NCBI GenBank assembly: GCA_023376005.1
Contig: CM042157.1
Span: 57,423,702 to 57,487,701, forward strand
DNA: 64,000 nt
DNA from: Doryteuthis pealeii
Taxonomy: Eukaryota > Mollusca > Cephalopoda > Myopsida > Loliginidae
Direction: 5' to 3'
Shown here: in pieces, positions 42,971 through 52,617 of the stretch
How positions within the stretch are numbered: position 1 is the first letter of the stretch
How the letters are laid out: each line of letters starts with the position of its first letter
Made by a program: the position numbers and the translations under genes
Notes under the pieces: model-generated
The model's input: the letters and a program-made list of their open reading frames with translations, nothing else
Database searches by the model: none
What the model was told of the DNA's origin: nothing

Positions 42971-43139
42971 TGAGGCATCCAAAACTTGGTAGCAAGGGAT
43001 GATTCTATATGTGATATCTAAGACACACTGTATTATTATTGTATGATCCAGTATGTATAAATACAGTGAATCTTTAAATCACTAAAGAGAGCTCAATGTA
43101 TAATAATCTGTTTAGATTATATACAGAGCAATATTTATC

Positions 43140-43300
43140 TTTGAAAGGAAGGAAAAACTCAACACCGTTATTCCATAATAAATTTATTTCGACCAAAATT
43201 GGGGCCTTTATAAATCTCCTCAAAATCAAGTCTCATCAGATGGATAATCAACAATAATTTGAATTGCATAACAGAAATATTTTTCAATGTAGAATATTCT
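43140..43300 (-). mobile_element. Hammerhead-like terminal sequence
   Basis: On the minus strand CTGATGAGACTTGATTTTGA, a spacer, GGTC, then GAAATAAATTTATTATGG: a CUGAUGA box, a possible stem II closed by GAC/GTC, and the GAAA box. The stem II loop is long, so function is doubtful. It is followed on the plus strand by (CCT)n at 43299-43317. Confidence 0.4.
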
Positions 43301-43466
43301 TCCTCCTCCTCCTCCTCAAAAAAAAAAAAAATTACAAAATGTATACATTAAAAGACTGTCACTATGGTGACAGGAAGTCAAATGAGAAAAAATAATAGTT
43401 TTCAGGGCCAAGGTTTTTTAGGGGATAGTAGTCAGTCAAATTAATAACTATGAAACATATATATAC

Positions 43467-43469
<3 letters not shown>

Positions 43470-43500
<31 letters not shown>
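43470..43500. repeat. (GT)n microsatellite
   Basis: A pure gtgt run of about 30 bases. Confidence 0.9.
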
Positions 43501-43502
<2 letters not shown>

Positions 43503-43589
43503 TGCTACAGAAATACATTCGAATTTTTAAATTCTAATCTATGTGGCGCGAGTAAACTTAGACAGATACCAATGGTAGCCCTATCTAGT

Positions 43590-43725
43590 AGCATTGATAT
43601 CCATGACAATCTCTTGCGAACAGTCCCTATCACTCATCACCCTTAGCAGTATTCAGTATCCGCTCAGAGCGGGTCGACGTATGTCTTTGCTAGTGCCCAC
43701 GTGCAGGATAAATATTCCAATTTTT
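43590..43725 (-). mobile_element. RTE-like LINE, 3' end fragment
   Basis: The phrases atatccatgacaatctcttg, cagtccctatcactcatca and cagtatccgctcagagcggg correspond to the complement of the 3' coding end at 34540-34640. The (ATG)n tail is missing. Confidence 0.7.
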
Positions 43726-43735
43726 CTTATCACTT

Positions 43736-43737
<2 letters not shown>

Positions 43738-43791
<54 letters not shown>

Positions 43792-43792
43792 T
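43738..43792. repeat. (AT)n microsatellite
   Basis: About 50 bases of pure atat, adjacent to the hammerhead-like terminal sequence that follows. Confidence 0.92.
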
Positions 43793-43965
43793 AATAAGTC
43801 ATCCACAGACACCGTGTTTCGACGTTTCACGTCTCTTCAGTATGTCTAGACACAACAACTACCTCTGACCAGGAGCAAAACCAGACTGACTCTTCCTCAG
43901 CCCGACTCGTTAACCTCTCGGCCATTTGACAGCTGCCGTAAAGGGGTGGTGTTTAAACTATTAAA
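43793..43965 (-). mobile_element. Penelope-like terminus with a good hammerhead candidate
   Basis: On the minus strand CTGAAGA (43834-43840) is followed by GACGT-GAA-ACGTC (stem II), GAAA and a very short stem III ending GTC (to about 43808). TGTGG then can pair with ACATA before CTGAAGA to form stem I. The U-to-A change in CUGAUGA would be expected to weaken cleavage. The layout matches the second candidate at 46018. Confidence 0.6.
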
Positions 43966-44050
43966 TACATACATTTGTTTATATATATTACGATCACCAG
44001 AGAGATCTAGTCTGTAAATAGCAGACGATCATTAGTGAAAGCTAATTTAA

Positions 44051-44372
44051 GTCCACCAACATCCTTTGGTTAAAAACGAGACCGTCCAAATCGTTCAAGA
44101 TGAAATGCAAAAATGTAAACCCTGATTATCTGGTGTTGCTTATCCGCCGAATTGTTATTTCTTATGAGTGTCATCGCCTCAGCTAAATAATGGACCATTT
44201 TTATTATAAAGAAAAAAAAATGGAAGAAATAGGACATTCTATACAGAAAAGTTATAAGAAAGAAAAAAAAGATTAGGGGAAAGACAGAGAGAGGGGATGA
44301 TCGCGCGGAAGCAATAACGGTAATCTGTTTCAATCGAACATAATGAACAGATGAAAAGAAGGAAAGAAAGAA

Positions 44373-44446
<74 letters not shown>
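44051..44446 (+). repeat. Direct duplication, left copy, ending in (AG)n
   Basis: Phrases acatcctttggttaaaaacg, caagatgaaatgcaaaaatg, ttgcttatccgccgaattgt, gaggggatgatcgcgcggaa and tctgtttcaatcgaacataa all recur at 46940-47341. Both copies end in a (AG)n tract (44378-44446 here). Confidence 0.85.
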
Positions 44447-44448
<2 letters not shown>

Positions 44449-44814
44449 CATATACAATAAGTTACGATCATGGCTTTGGCCAGTGCATACTGGGCGTTTG
44501 CTACTGAAATGTTTAATATTAGTGAATCTGTGATGGCTACAGAGAAAGCTAATTTCATATTATGCCGGAATGGTTCTGCTCCGGATAGAAAAATCGATAC
44601 TACTATAGGTTGGTAATTTCAAAATCATAGGTTTATTGATTAAAAGGGTGGTTAATGGATCGATTATAGCAACAAGTGAAGAGTCATTTAAATTAATGAT
44701 AAAACATTGAAAACATTCACTGTGAGTCAAAGAATTTGATTAACCTTTAAAAAAAAACTTTTTAAGAAACATTTCTCCCAGGTCGAAATTAGTTGAGAAC
44801 AATCAACATATAAA

Positions 44815-44990
44815 TCATCATCATCATCAAGTCGCGCTAGAAGCACTGATATCCATGACAATCTCTCGCCAACCGCCTCTATCAGTCATTGTCCTCGGGA
44901 GGTTATCTGCACAGTATCCAGTATCTGCACAGGGCGGGTGGTCAGAGGTCTTTGCTACGTGCCCATGGTCAGGTGAAATATTCCAGTTTG
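44815..44990 (-). mobile_element. RTE-like LINE, 3' end fragment with (ATG)n tail
   Basis: Complement of the LINE end: catcatcatcatcaagtcgc (tail), actgatatccatgacaatct, ctctatcagtcattgtcctc, gaggttatctgcacagtatc, cagtatctgcacagggcggg. Confidence 0.75.
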
Positions 44991-45006
44991 TCTTACCATT
45001 TTTTGT

Positions 45007-45035
45007 ATTATATATATATATATATATAATATATA

Positions 45036-45087
<52 letters not shown>
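45007..45087. repeat. (AT)n-(AG)n composite microsatellite
   Basis: An atat run with an aatataat interruption, then a pure agag run of about 36 bases. Confidence 0.9.
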
Positions 45088-45090
<3 letters not shown>

Positions 45091-45198
45091 AAATAGTGTC
45101 CTATATTGTTGGTAGAGCATGTATATTTACGTTAGGGTAACGTGGATATAAAGTCAACGGCGTTTGGTAACAGTTTCTTACCTATACGATTTTCAAAC

Positions 45199-45202
45199 CA
45201 AG

Positions 45203-45282
<80 letters not shown>
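45199..45282. repeat. (AT)n-(AG)n composite microsatellite
   Basis: A pure atat run of about 50 bases passes into agag of about 28 bases. Confidence 0.92.
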
Positions 45283-45285
<3 letters not shown>

Positions 45286-45339
45286 CTAGTTTCAGTAACC
45301 AAGTGGTGTTGACTTGATGTCTACACTACAGAAACATAC

Positions 45340-45374
45340 TTTATTCAACAATGAAAAAACAAACATCCAAAAAT

Positions 45375-45420
<46 letters not shown>

Positions 45421-45446
45421 ATTTTTGGATGTTTGTTTTTTAGAAG
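45340..45446. repeat. Short palindrome around (AT)n
   Basis: Arms aaaacaaacatccaaaaatc (45356-45375) and gatttttggatgtttgtttt mirror each other across an (AT)n centre (45378-45419). Confidence 0.88.
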
Positions 45447-45476
45447 CATTGTTTAATAAAGTATATATTATTATTT

Positions 45477-45749
45477 ATAATTTGCTTGAAGGCAACTACA
45501 ATGGGTATATTGTATAAAATTCGATAATTATAGAAAATAACCATGACAAGTGAATTTGGCAAACGATTATGCGATGCTAGAACATCGTACAGTCTGTTTC
45601 TACTTTAAAGTTAAAGTTAAGTTAAAGTTGAAACAGACTGTACGATGTTCTAGCATCGCATAATCGTTTGCCAAATTCACTTGTCATGGTTATTTTCTAT
45701 AATTATCAAATTTTATACGATATACGCATTGTAATTGCCTTCAAGCAAA

Positions 45750-45752
<3 letters not shown>
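45477..45752. repeat. Near-perfect palindrome, about 125-base arms
   Basis: The left arm starts ataatttgcttgaaggcaac and runs through gtgaatttggcaaacgatta and catcgtacagtctgtttc. The right arm mirrors it from gaaacagactgtacgatg to gccttcaagcaaaatata. The centre is a taaagttaaagttaagttaa run. The arms differ at a few positions. Confidence 0.9.

Positions 45753-45831
<79 letters not shown>
45753..45831. repeat. (TAA)n-(AT)n composite microsatellite
   Basis: An aataataata run of about 32 bases, then an atat run of about 46 bases. Confidence 0.92.
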
Positions 45832-45836
<5 letters not shown>

Positions 45837-46056
45837 ACTTGTTTACAAGTTAGAGACCTCTGGTGAGTTATTTCCGGTTTAGGAAATATAGCAATTATTC
45901 TGCCTTCTATTCTTGGCAGCTGCTTGTGGACCCATCGGTAAGAGACTTGACGAGCGAAAGTTCGTTCGGGTCTCCAACCCGACCAGAGGTAGCTACTGAA
46001 AAATAAGTATAGCTGCACTGATGATGGGTAAACCCCGAAACGCGCGTCTGTAGATT

Positions 46057-46060
<4 letters not shown>
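45832..46060 (+). mobile_element. Penelope-like terminal repeat with hammerhead ribozyme motif
   Basis: At 46018 CTGATGA is followed by (U)GGG-taaac-CCC, GAAA (46037-46040, read as cGAAAc), a minimal stem III acg-cg-cgt and the cleavage triplet GTC ending at 46048. Five bases before the core (ctgca) pair with five after it (tgtag) to give stem I. Known: Penelope-like retroelements carry minimal hammerheads of this kind in their terminal repeats. The upstream 180 bases (ttacaagttagagacctctg, gagcgaaagttcgttcgggt) are non-coding. Reverse transcriptase is absent. Confidence 0.68.

Positions 46061-46107
<47 letters not shown>
46061..46107. repeat. (AT)n microsatellite
   Basis: A pure atat run directly after the hammerhead-bearing unit. 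Confidence 0.92.
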
Positions 46108-46139
46108 TTAGATAGCATTGAAATCTTTTGTCTACATAT

Positions 46140-46600
46140 TCTGATTAGTACCCGGGTCACGGACCGCCCAGGATCGTTGCCTCAGATTATATGGGTTGCC
46201 ACCAACGGTCAATAGGTGGTCCCATTGGTGCATTTGGTGTATTCTACTGCCCCAGCCGATGGGGCTATCTTGATTATGCAATAGTTTGTGGCCTGTAATA
46301 GATTTAAGCCTAAGCTGTTATCTTTCCATCATCATCAGAACATCTTTGATACCCTCTCCCTATTCTAGGGGACGGCACTCGATTGAAAGAGAAAGTCTCT
46401 AACACCCAACGTTTTGTTGCACCTATACAAAAAGCCAGATGTCTGGGGAGGTTCCTCTCAGTTTATTTGGACAGGCATTACAAGTTGTCACCCAAGACCA
46501 ACAAATCGTACCCATCTGCAGAAGTGCAGTCGGCATATTCTACTGCCCCTGCTGACAACGCAGTACTAAACAGGAACTGATCTATATGTTAATACTAGGT
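46140..46600 (-). repeat. Two partial family D copies
   Basis: 46180-46275 (ggtgtattctactgccccag, ccgatgggg) and 46440-46600 (catctgcagaagtgcagtcg, gcatattctactgcccctgc) both match the complement of the 5' end of family D. Unassigned sequence separates them. Confidence 0.6.
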
Positions 46601-46608
46601 TAATATTA

Positions 46609-46893
46609 GGAAGCGCGTGGTGTAATGGTTAAAGTCATGGGAAATGGACTCGTCGCCTCGAGTTCAAATCCTGGACGTGGTAATTGCATTTTACTTAGCG
46701 CTAATACCCTTGGGAAAGGTATGAATCCTACTCCCCCTCCAGCTATGGATAAATAGCAGGGCAGACTGGACTCTTTAACCATGGCTAGGTAACCAGACTA
46801 GGAGAAGGAAAACTCTAAATTGAAACCTGTTAAACTCCACTTAAGAAATTGACCTTGTGTCGTATCCTGCTCGTGCGGAGGAGTTGGTAAATA
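46609..46893 (+). mobile_element. tRNA-derived SINE, family 1, best-preserved copy
   Basis: A box gcgtggtgtaatggttaaag (46615-46634), B box gagttcaaatcctgg (about 46660), then gcattttacttagcgctaat, cccttgggaaaggtatgaat, gctatggataaatagcaggg, ggagaaggaaaactctaaat and the tail cgtatcctgctcgtgcggag, gagttggtaaat. It is the reference copy of about 285 bases. Confidence 0.88.
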
Positions 46894-46939
46894 AATATAT
46901 ATATGTTAATACTAGTGTTCCTTAATTGTACGGTCCTTA

Positions 46940-47270
46940 TCATCTGGCAACACCCTTTGGTTAAAAATGAGATCGTCCAAATAGTTCAAGATGAAATGCA
47001 AAAATGTAAATCCTGATTATCTGGCGTTGCTTATCCGCCGAATTCTTATTTTTTATGAGTGTCGTCGCCTCAGCTAAATAATGGACCATTTCGTTTTTAT
47101 CATAAAGAAAAAAGGAAGAAAAGGGACATGCTATACAGAAACGTTATAAGAAAGAAAGAAAAAAAGATATTAGGGGAAAGACAGAGAGAGGGGATGATCG
47201 CGCGGAAGCGATAACGCTAATCTGTTTCAATCGAACGTAATGAACAGATGAAAAGAAGGAAAGACAGAAA

Positions 47271-47341
<71 letters not shown>
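46940..47341 (+). repeat. Direct duplication, right copy, ending in (AG)n
   Basis: Matches 44051-44446 with scattered substitutions and indels (for example tatccgccgaattcttattt). The terminal (AG)n spans 47275-47341. Confidence 0.85.
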
Positions 47342-47342
<1 letters not shown>

Positions 47343-47756
47343 AAATCAAGATTATTATACTTTTACTTATTGAACTATTTTATCATAGCTCTTAGGTACT
47401 CATGTCAGACGTTGTAATAATTAAATTATCATACGGTGGTATATCCACAGGTCCCGCTAGTGAATAAATAAAGACCGCAAGGTTCAATGTAAAATGCAAC
47501 CAGTGTAAAACAAGAGATGCTAGTTTGATAAAATGCGTCACTTAACGTTCGGCAACTCTTATAAGAGAAATCGAGTGTGAATATGTTATATATATATATT
47601 ATATATATATATATATATAATATATGATAATGAAATGAATAAAAACCAATTATTAAAAAGATAATAAAAACGATTTTATCTTTTGCTCATGTTGTTCAGA
47701 TATTGATACAGTTCACTAAGACATGAGACATTTTTCACCTGTTTATTTCTTCTTTT
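47342..47756. other. Unassigned DNA with (AT)n
   Basis: An interrupted atat run at 47588-47624. The rest is unassigned. Confidence 0.4.
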
Positions 47757-47790
47757 TTTTCTTTCTTTTTCTTTTTACTCTTCATTTCGT

Positions 47791-47830
<40 letters not shown>

Positions 47831-47905
47831 TAAGGCCCTAGCAGTTCTCTATCTTTTTTCTTTTTTTCTTTTTTTCTTTTTTTCTTTCTTTCTTTTTTTC
47901 TTTTA
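47757..47905. repeat. (CTTT)n polypyrimidine tract
   Basis: tttctttctttctttc runs at 47757-47832 and again at 47855-47905, with a short taaggccctagcagttctc spacer. Confidence 0.9.
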
Positions 47906-48045
47906 ATGATTATGGGTTTATCTAAAAGTCATCAATGATAAAAAAAAAAACCTATCGATTGTTGCGCTCATTTTCAGACCAAACGAGTCCATTATTTTGT
48001 CTTACGTAATCACTTGAGTGATTACAGTAATGGCGTCCAATCGGC

Positions 48046-48046
48046 G

Positions 48047-48118
<72 letters not shown>
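48046..48118. repeat. (AG)n microsatellite
   Basis: About 70 bases of agag framed by gcgagcgag and gcgagagag. Directly before it, tgattacagtaatggcgtcc is unassigned. Confidence 0.92.
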
Positions 48119-48357
48119 TCCAAAGATAATTCTCTTTCTATTAAAGAATAAGAAAAAAAAACAAAGCGGAAGAATAAGACAAAAAAGGAAATAAATTAAA
48201 AAAAAAAAAACAGAACAAAAAAATGAGTTTAGGAAGTGATCAGTGGCATTTAGAAAATGAGTCAACATATCAGCACTTTTGTTTGTAACTATGTATCTAC
48301 TTAACTACCTATCTGTTATGCGCGTATGTCACTCATTCGGTTATAAATAAAATAAAA

Positions 48358-48632
48358 AAGGTGTAATGGCTATTATCATAGCAAATGAACAAGTCGCATG
48401 AGTTCAAATCCTGGACGAGACTGCTTGCATTTGACACAGCCCTAATACCCTTGGGAAAGGTATGAATTTAACTATTCTGTCTGTAGCTATGGGTAAATAA
48501 CAAAGCAGACTGGTCCAATAAACCTTGATATGGCAACCAGTATGGGAGAAGGAAAATTCTGAATTTAAACCTGTTAAACTCTGCTTAAAGATTTGCCTTG
48601 TTTTGCATCCTACTGGAGGTTGGCTAAACGCA
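48358..48632 (+). mobile_element. tRNA-derived SINE, family 1
   Basis: A box gtgtaatggctattatcata, B box gagttcaaatcctgg (about 48400), cccttgggaaaggtatgaat, gctatgggtaaataacaaag, gggagaaggaaaattctgaa, and a shortened tail with tttgcatcctactg. Confidence 0.82.
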
Positions 48633-48639
48633 TATGCGC

Positions 48640-48674
48640 GCGCGCGCACACACACACACACATATATATGTGTT

Positions 48675-48715
<41 letters not shown>
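48640..48715. repeat. (GC)n/(AC)n/(AT)n/(AG)n composite microsatellite
   Basis: gcgcgcgcgcacacacacac passes into atatat and then agagag. Confidence 0.9.
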
Positions 48716-48716
<1 letters not shown>

Positions 48717-48933
48717 CTTAATTATGTTAGATGGGGAAAATCAGTACGTAGAGAAGGAAATGGATGGGGGAAGAGAAAGAGGAAGAGGGGGGAAGAAGGA
48801 GTAGTGAACATACAAAATTCAAACTGTCAACCAATTTATTAAAACACTTATTCTTAACTGCTCAGTTAAGTAACTACCAATATATCGTTCGTGAGTGTCA
48901 CTCATCTACTTATGAATATGCATAAGAGGACAG

Positions 48934-48936
<3 letters not shown>

Positions 48937-48984
<48 letters not shown>

Positions 48985-49103
48985 CAGGATTTTTTTTCTT
49001 ATACATATTTTGTTAAATACGGCAGACATTTCATATCTAAAGAGTTTTTTTCCAGTTTTTTTAATGTATGGGTGGAATTGGTTAATCTCTCCCTCTTCCC
49101 CCC

Positions 49104-49160
<57 letters not shown>
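48937..49160. repeat. (AT)n at 48937-48981 and (CT)n at 49104-49158
   Basis: Two pure dinucleotide runs with about 120 bases of unassigned sequence between them. Confidence 0.92.
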
Positions 49161-49454
49161 CGTGGTCCAATCTTTTCATGATTATCAGAGACAAATCCAG
49201 AGACATATTAGTGTGCACACATTTTTTTTTTATTCCTGCTCCATTCTTTGTGGTACGCAGTGAAGGGGTAGAATCAGCAGAACCAGAGACAGAAAGGGAC
49301 GCCTGGCCCCAAAGGCCACGTCGACTTAACTCCACTAGTTCTAATTCTACCCTCCCAGAGTTGCCTGGTTACGTAATCTTCTAAGTCAATGAGAGGCTTG
49401 CTGAACGACTCCGTCTTTTTTTTCCTAAATTTCAAAATGGTCCTCACACTTACA
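49161..49454. other. GC-richer unassigned segment
   Basis: 49255-49380 (agaaagggacgcctggcccc, aaaggccacgtcgactta) has short open frames on both strands and no domain. It may be a transposon fragment. Confidence 0.35.
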
Positions 49455-50290
49455 CTTGTCTTTTAATATTAGTTATCTTGTATTGTCCATAACTTTGAGA
49501 AAAGTACTATTTTAATTTGTTATCTTGTATTGTCCATAACTTTGAGAAAAGTACTATTTTAATTAGTTATCTTGTATTGTCCATAACTTTGAGAAAAGTA
49601 CTATTTTAATTAGTTATCTTGTATTGTCCATAACTTTGAGAAAAAGTACTATTTTAATTAGTTATCTTGTATTGTCCATAACTTTGAGAAAGTACTATTT
49701 TAATTAGTTATCTTGTATTGTCCATAACTTTGAGAAAAGTACTATTTTAATTAGTTATCTTGTATTGTCCATAACTTTGAAAAAGTACTATTTAATTAGT
49801 TATCTTGTATTGTCCATAACTTTGAGAAAAGTACTATTTTAATTAGTTATCTTGTATTGTCCATAACTTTGAGAAAAGTACTTTTAATTAGTTATCTTGT
49901 ATTGTCCATAACTTTGAGAAAAGTACTATTTTAATTAGTTATCTTGTATTGTCCATAACTTTGAGAAAAGTACTATTTAATTAGTTATCTTGTCCATAAC
50001 TTTGAAAAGTACTATTTTAATTAGTTATCTTGTATTGTCCATTAACTTTGAGAAAAAGTACTATTTTAATTAGTTATCTTGTATTGTCCATAACTTTGAG
50101 AAAAGTACTATTTTAATTAGTTATCTTGTATTGTCCATAACTTTGAGAAGAGTACTATTTTAATTAGTTATCTTGTATTGTCCATAACTTTGAAAAATAC
50201 TATTTTAATTAGTTATCTTGTATTGTCCATAACTTTGAGAAAAGTACTATTTTAATTAGTTATCTTTTATTTGTACTTGATAACTTTAGA
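49455..50290 (+). repeat. 47-bp tandem repeat array, about 17 units
   Basis: The unit is about 47 bases: ttagttatcttgtattgtcc, ataactttgagaaaagtact, attttaa. Units are highly uniform, mostly differing by one-base indels in the a-run (gaaaagt/gaaaaagt/gaaagt) or the attttaa spacer. One unit lacks gtatt near 49990. It is non-coding because 47 is not a multiple of three. It shares no sequence with the 48-bp array. Confidence 0.95.
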
Positions 50291-50327
50291 AAAGTAAAGC
50301 AGAAATTATAAGATAAAATAAAAATAA

Positions 50328-50455
50328 AGTGGTACCTTGACTTATAAATGCCTACACTATTTTGGAGGAAATGGAAACGGCGACACGTGTTGAAATTCTG
50401 GACGAGGCTGTTTGCATTTCATATAGCGCTAATAACCTTGGGAATTGTATGCAAT
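50328..50455 (+). mobile_element. MITE end fragment followed by a partial SINE family 1
   Basis: 50329-50347 (agtggtaccttgacttata) is the terminal sequence of the MITE at 51741. 50358-50455 carries the SINE B-box-like gttgaaattctggacgagg and gcatttcatatagcgctaat. Confidence 0.65.
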
Positions 50456-50479
50456 CAATAAAAAATAAACTCTCTCGAT

Positions 50480-50589
50480 GATTTATGTCGAGAGACTGCT
50501 TACACAAAAACCACGGGCTAACTAGCAAAGACTTACATTCAACAGTTCCATACGAACACTGGGTTCCGTCTAGAAGACCTATCAGCAGC

Positions 50590-50656
<67 letters not shown>

Positions 50657-50930
50657 CCTTGATGATCATGATGATGATGATGATGAGAGGAGGAGGAGGA
50701 GGAGGAGGAGGAGGAGAGGGATGGGGAGGATTTATGCTATGAGACTGTTTACACAAAATCGTATTCATTTCAGAATGCACCTTTCCAAGAAACAAAGGCA
50801 AAAAGACAAAGGCAAAAACCAAAGAAGCAAACCAGCAGCCAATCAAAAACTTGGCAAACGGAGATCTACCCGATTTACATTTTGATGATAAATTCTTGGA
50901 ACGTATTTTCATTTCTTTGAATTAACTGAA
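50480..50930 (+). repeat. Family K, copy 3, left part, with (AG)n and (GGA)n
   Basis: gtcgagagactgcttacaca, (AG)n at 50588-50654, gatgatgatgatgagagg, (AGG)n, gactgtttacacaaaatcgt, tttccaagaaacaaagg, ggagatctacccgatttaca and tttgaattaactgaa. The repeat is interrupted by Helitron C and resumes at 51585. Confidence 0.8.
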
Positions 50931-51584
50931 CTAGAAAATATATGCACCCTCCGGGTGCAAGTATTTAAGTTTTAATGTAATAAAATATTGTATTAAATTA
51001 TAAAGGCTAATGAAACTAAATAAGAATACAGATAAAAAGATTTGAAACAGAGGGAGTATAATAAAAGATTTGAAACAGAGGAGTATAATAAAAAATGGAA
51101 CAACTGAAACTTACTCTTCCATCACTCTCGTCTTTCATTGTCATTTTTTCTAATTTAAGTATTTAGTTATAAGAGGAAGTAAAGAATAAAATGACAGTTA
51201 TTTTTTCTTGTAAATGGATTTCATTTAAGATTCATTGAAGAGATTTTTGCTTAGATCATTAAAATAAAACCAAACAGTTAGAAATCAATAATACTAAGCA
51301 CATATTTATTAAATTCGATTTTTTAATATTAATATTTAAATTAGCCTTCCCATTTCACACTGTAAACTGCTATTTTGTTGTATATATAAATATGATTGCA
51401 TGTTGTCAGTATGTAGACATAGTTAACAGTATTAATAATGTAAGACAATTTTATTAATAATTGAGGTTTATATAAAAATAAAATCATGGAGAATGTGATG
51501 TCAATAACTAAGAGAATTGTGACTTGAGTAGGAATATAGTTTCGGTTACAGACAGAAAAACACACAATCTCCATTATAATAAGA
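50931..51584 (-). mobile_element. Non-autonomous Helitron, copy C, in a family K repeat
   Basis: On the minus strand it starts TCTTATTATAATGGAGATTG after A and ends GCACCCGGAGGGTGC, atatttt, CTAG before T. It is about 654 bases with a short internal duplication (aaaagatttgaaacagagg twice near 51036-51085). The flanks tttgaattaactgaa and tgttgtcggtaaacgactct are contiguous in the other family K copies, so the insertion caused no target duplication. Confidence 0.88.
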
Positions 51585-51735
51585 TGTTGTCGGTAAACGA
51601 CTCTTAGAAATTTTCTATGTGCCATTTTTGTAAAGGTGACGTAATGCTTTACGTATGTTGAGGTTGGATGACAGGACTTTTACCTGAAGAATCGATGAAT
51701 AGAAAGACAAACAAATAATAAATATGTAAATTGAT
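51585..51735 (+). repeat. Family K, copy 3, right part
   Basis: tgttgtcggtaaacgactct, gtgacgtaatgctttacgta, gttggatgacaggactttta and gaagaatcgatgaatagaaa continue the repeat interrupted at 50930. Confidence 0.8.
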
Positions 51736-51740
51736 ATACA

Positions 51741-52173
51741 ATGATACCTTGACTTACGAGTGTCCCAACTTATGAGTTTTCCGAGTTACGAGCTGTCAAT
51801 CGGTCGAATTTTTGCTTTGTGCTGTGAGTTAAAAACCTGAGGTACGAACGAGTAGTCAGATACGCCTATGTTAATAAGTTCTCTAAAAACATTTTCCAAA
51901 TTTATTACACCAAAGAAAAATATTATTTATAAAAAAAATAAATATTAAAACATATTACTGCACATAATTCGTTTCATTCTTTTCAATTATGTTTTCATAC
52001 AATACAGTGCTATTCTTCTTATTAGAAAAAGTAACAAGAAAATTAGGGTGTTTTTTTAGTGCTGGAACGGATTAATGGCATTTCAGTTTATTTCGAAAAA
52101 TTGGGGAAATTGATTTGATATACGAAAAAACTGAGTTAGGAGCGGAACGAATTATATTCTTAAGTCAAGGTAT
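51741..52173. mobile_element. Inverted-terminal-repeat MITE, nearly full length
   Basis: The left end caatgataccttgacttacg, agtgtcccaacttatg and right end gagcggaacgaattatattc, ttaagtcaaggtatc are inverted-repeat termini. It is about 430 bases, AT-rich and non-coding. Inside is ggaacggattaatggcattt, typical of a widely distributed MITE group in invertebrates. Fragments are at 3173 and 50328. Confidence 0.75.
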
Positions 52174-52442
52174 CTATGGGGCTGATTTAAGGTATGTTGG
52201 TGCTGGTATTTTAGCCCCATATAAAAGCTTTGGTTCTTTGTTTATCTGGGCTGGTGAGCTGAAATGGAAGGCATTCAAAGAACGAGAAAGGAAAGAGACA
52301 AAGGCAGAAGGTGGTTTCATAACTCAGCTTTATTGAACGGGGTATAGTCGTTGGTAGTGAGGGCACATGGCCCATAGCTAGGAGACGAACTAAACTCAGT
52401 TGCGGCCAAGGGATTCTTTTTAGGGAAGGGAGTCAGGCCTTT
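52174..52442 (+). mobile_element. LTR-like repeat, copy 1
   Basis: tatgttggtgctggtatttt, agccccatataaaagctttg (TATA-like catataaaag), ctggtgagctgaaatggaag, gaacgagaaaggaaagagac, aaaggcagaaggtggttt and gaacggggtatagtcg recur at 62670-62830. The region of promoter-like TATA plus a purine stretch suggests an LTR, but no coding part is linked. Confidence 0.5.
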
Positions 52443-52617
52443 TTGTCGGACATGCGCAGATCGTGTCCTTCCGGTCAAGGCCCCATGGGGTTTGTTCTTT
52501 TTATCTTATTTTTGTATTTTTTAATCCCCACATATCACTGTACTAGTCAAAATTATCACCCCGTCAACGAAGCTTTGAATATGTGGAATACATCTCCTGC
52601 TAAGCGGGTATGTATGT

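Noticed and set aside
49455..50290. CRISPR array
   Set aside because: The 47-base units are contiguous tandem repeats without unique spacers, and the genome is eukaryotic.
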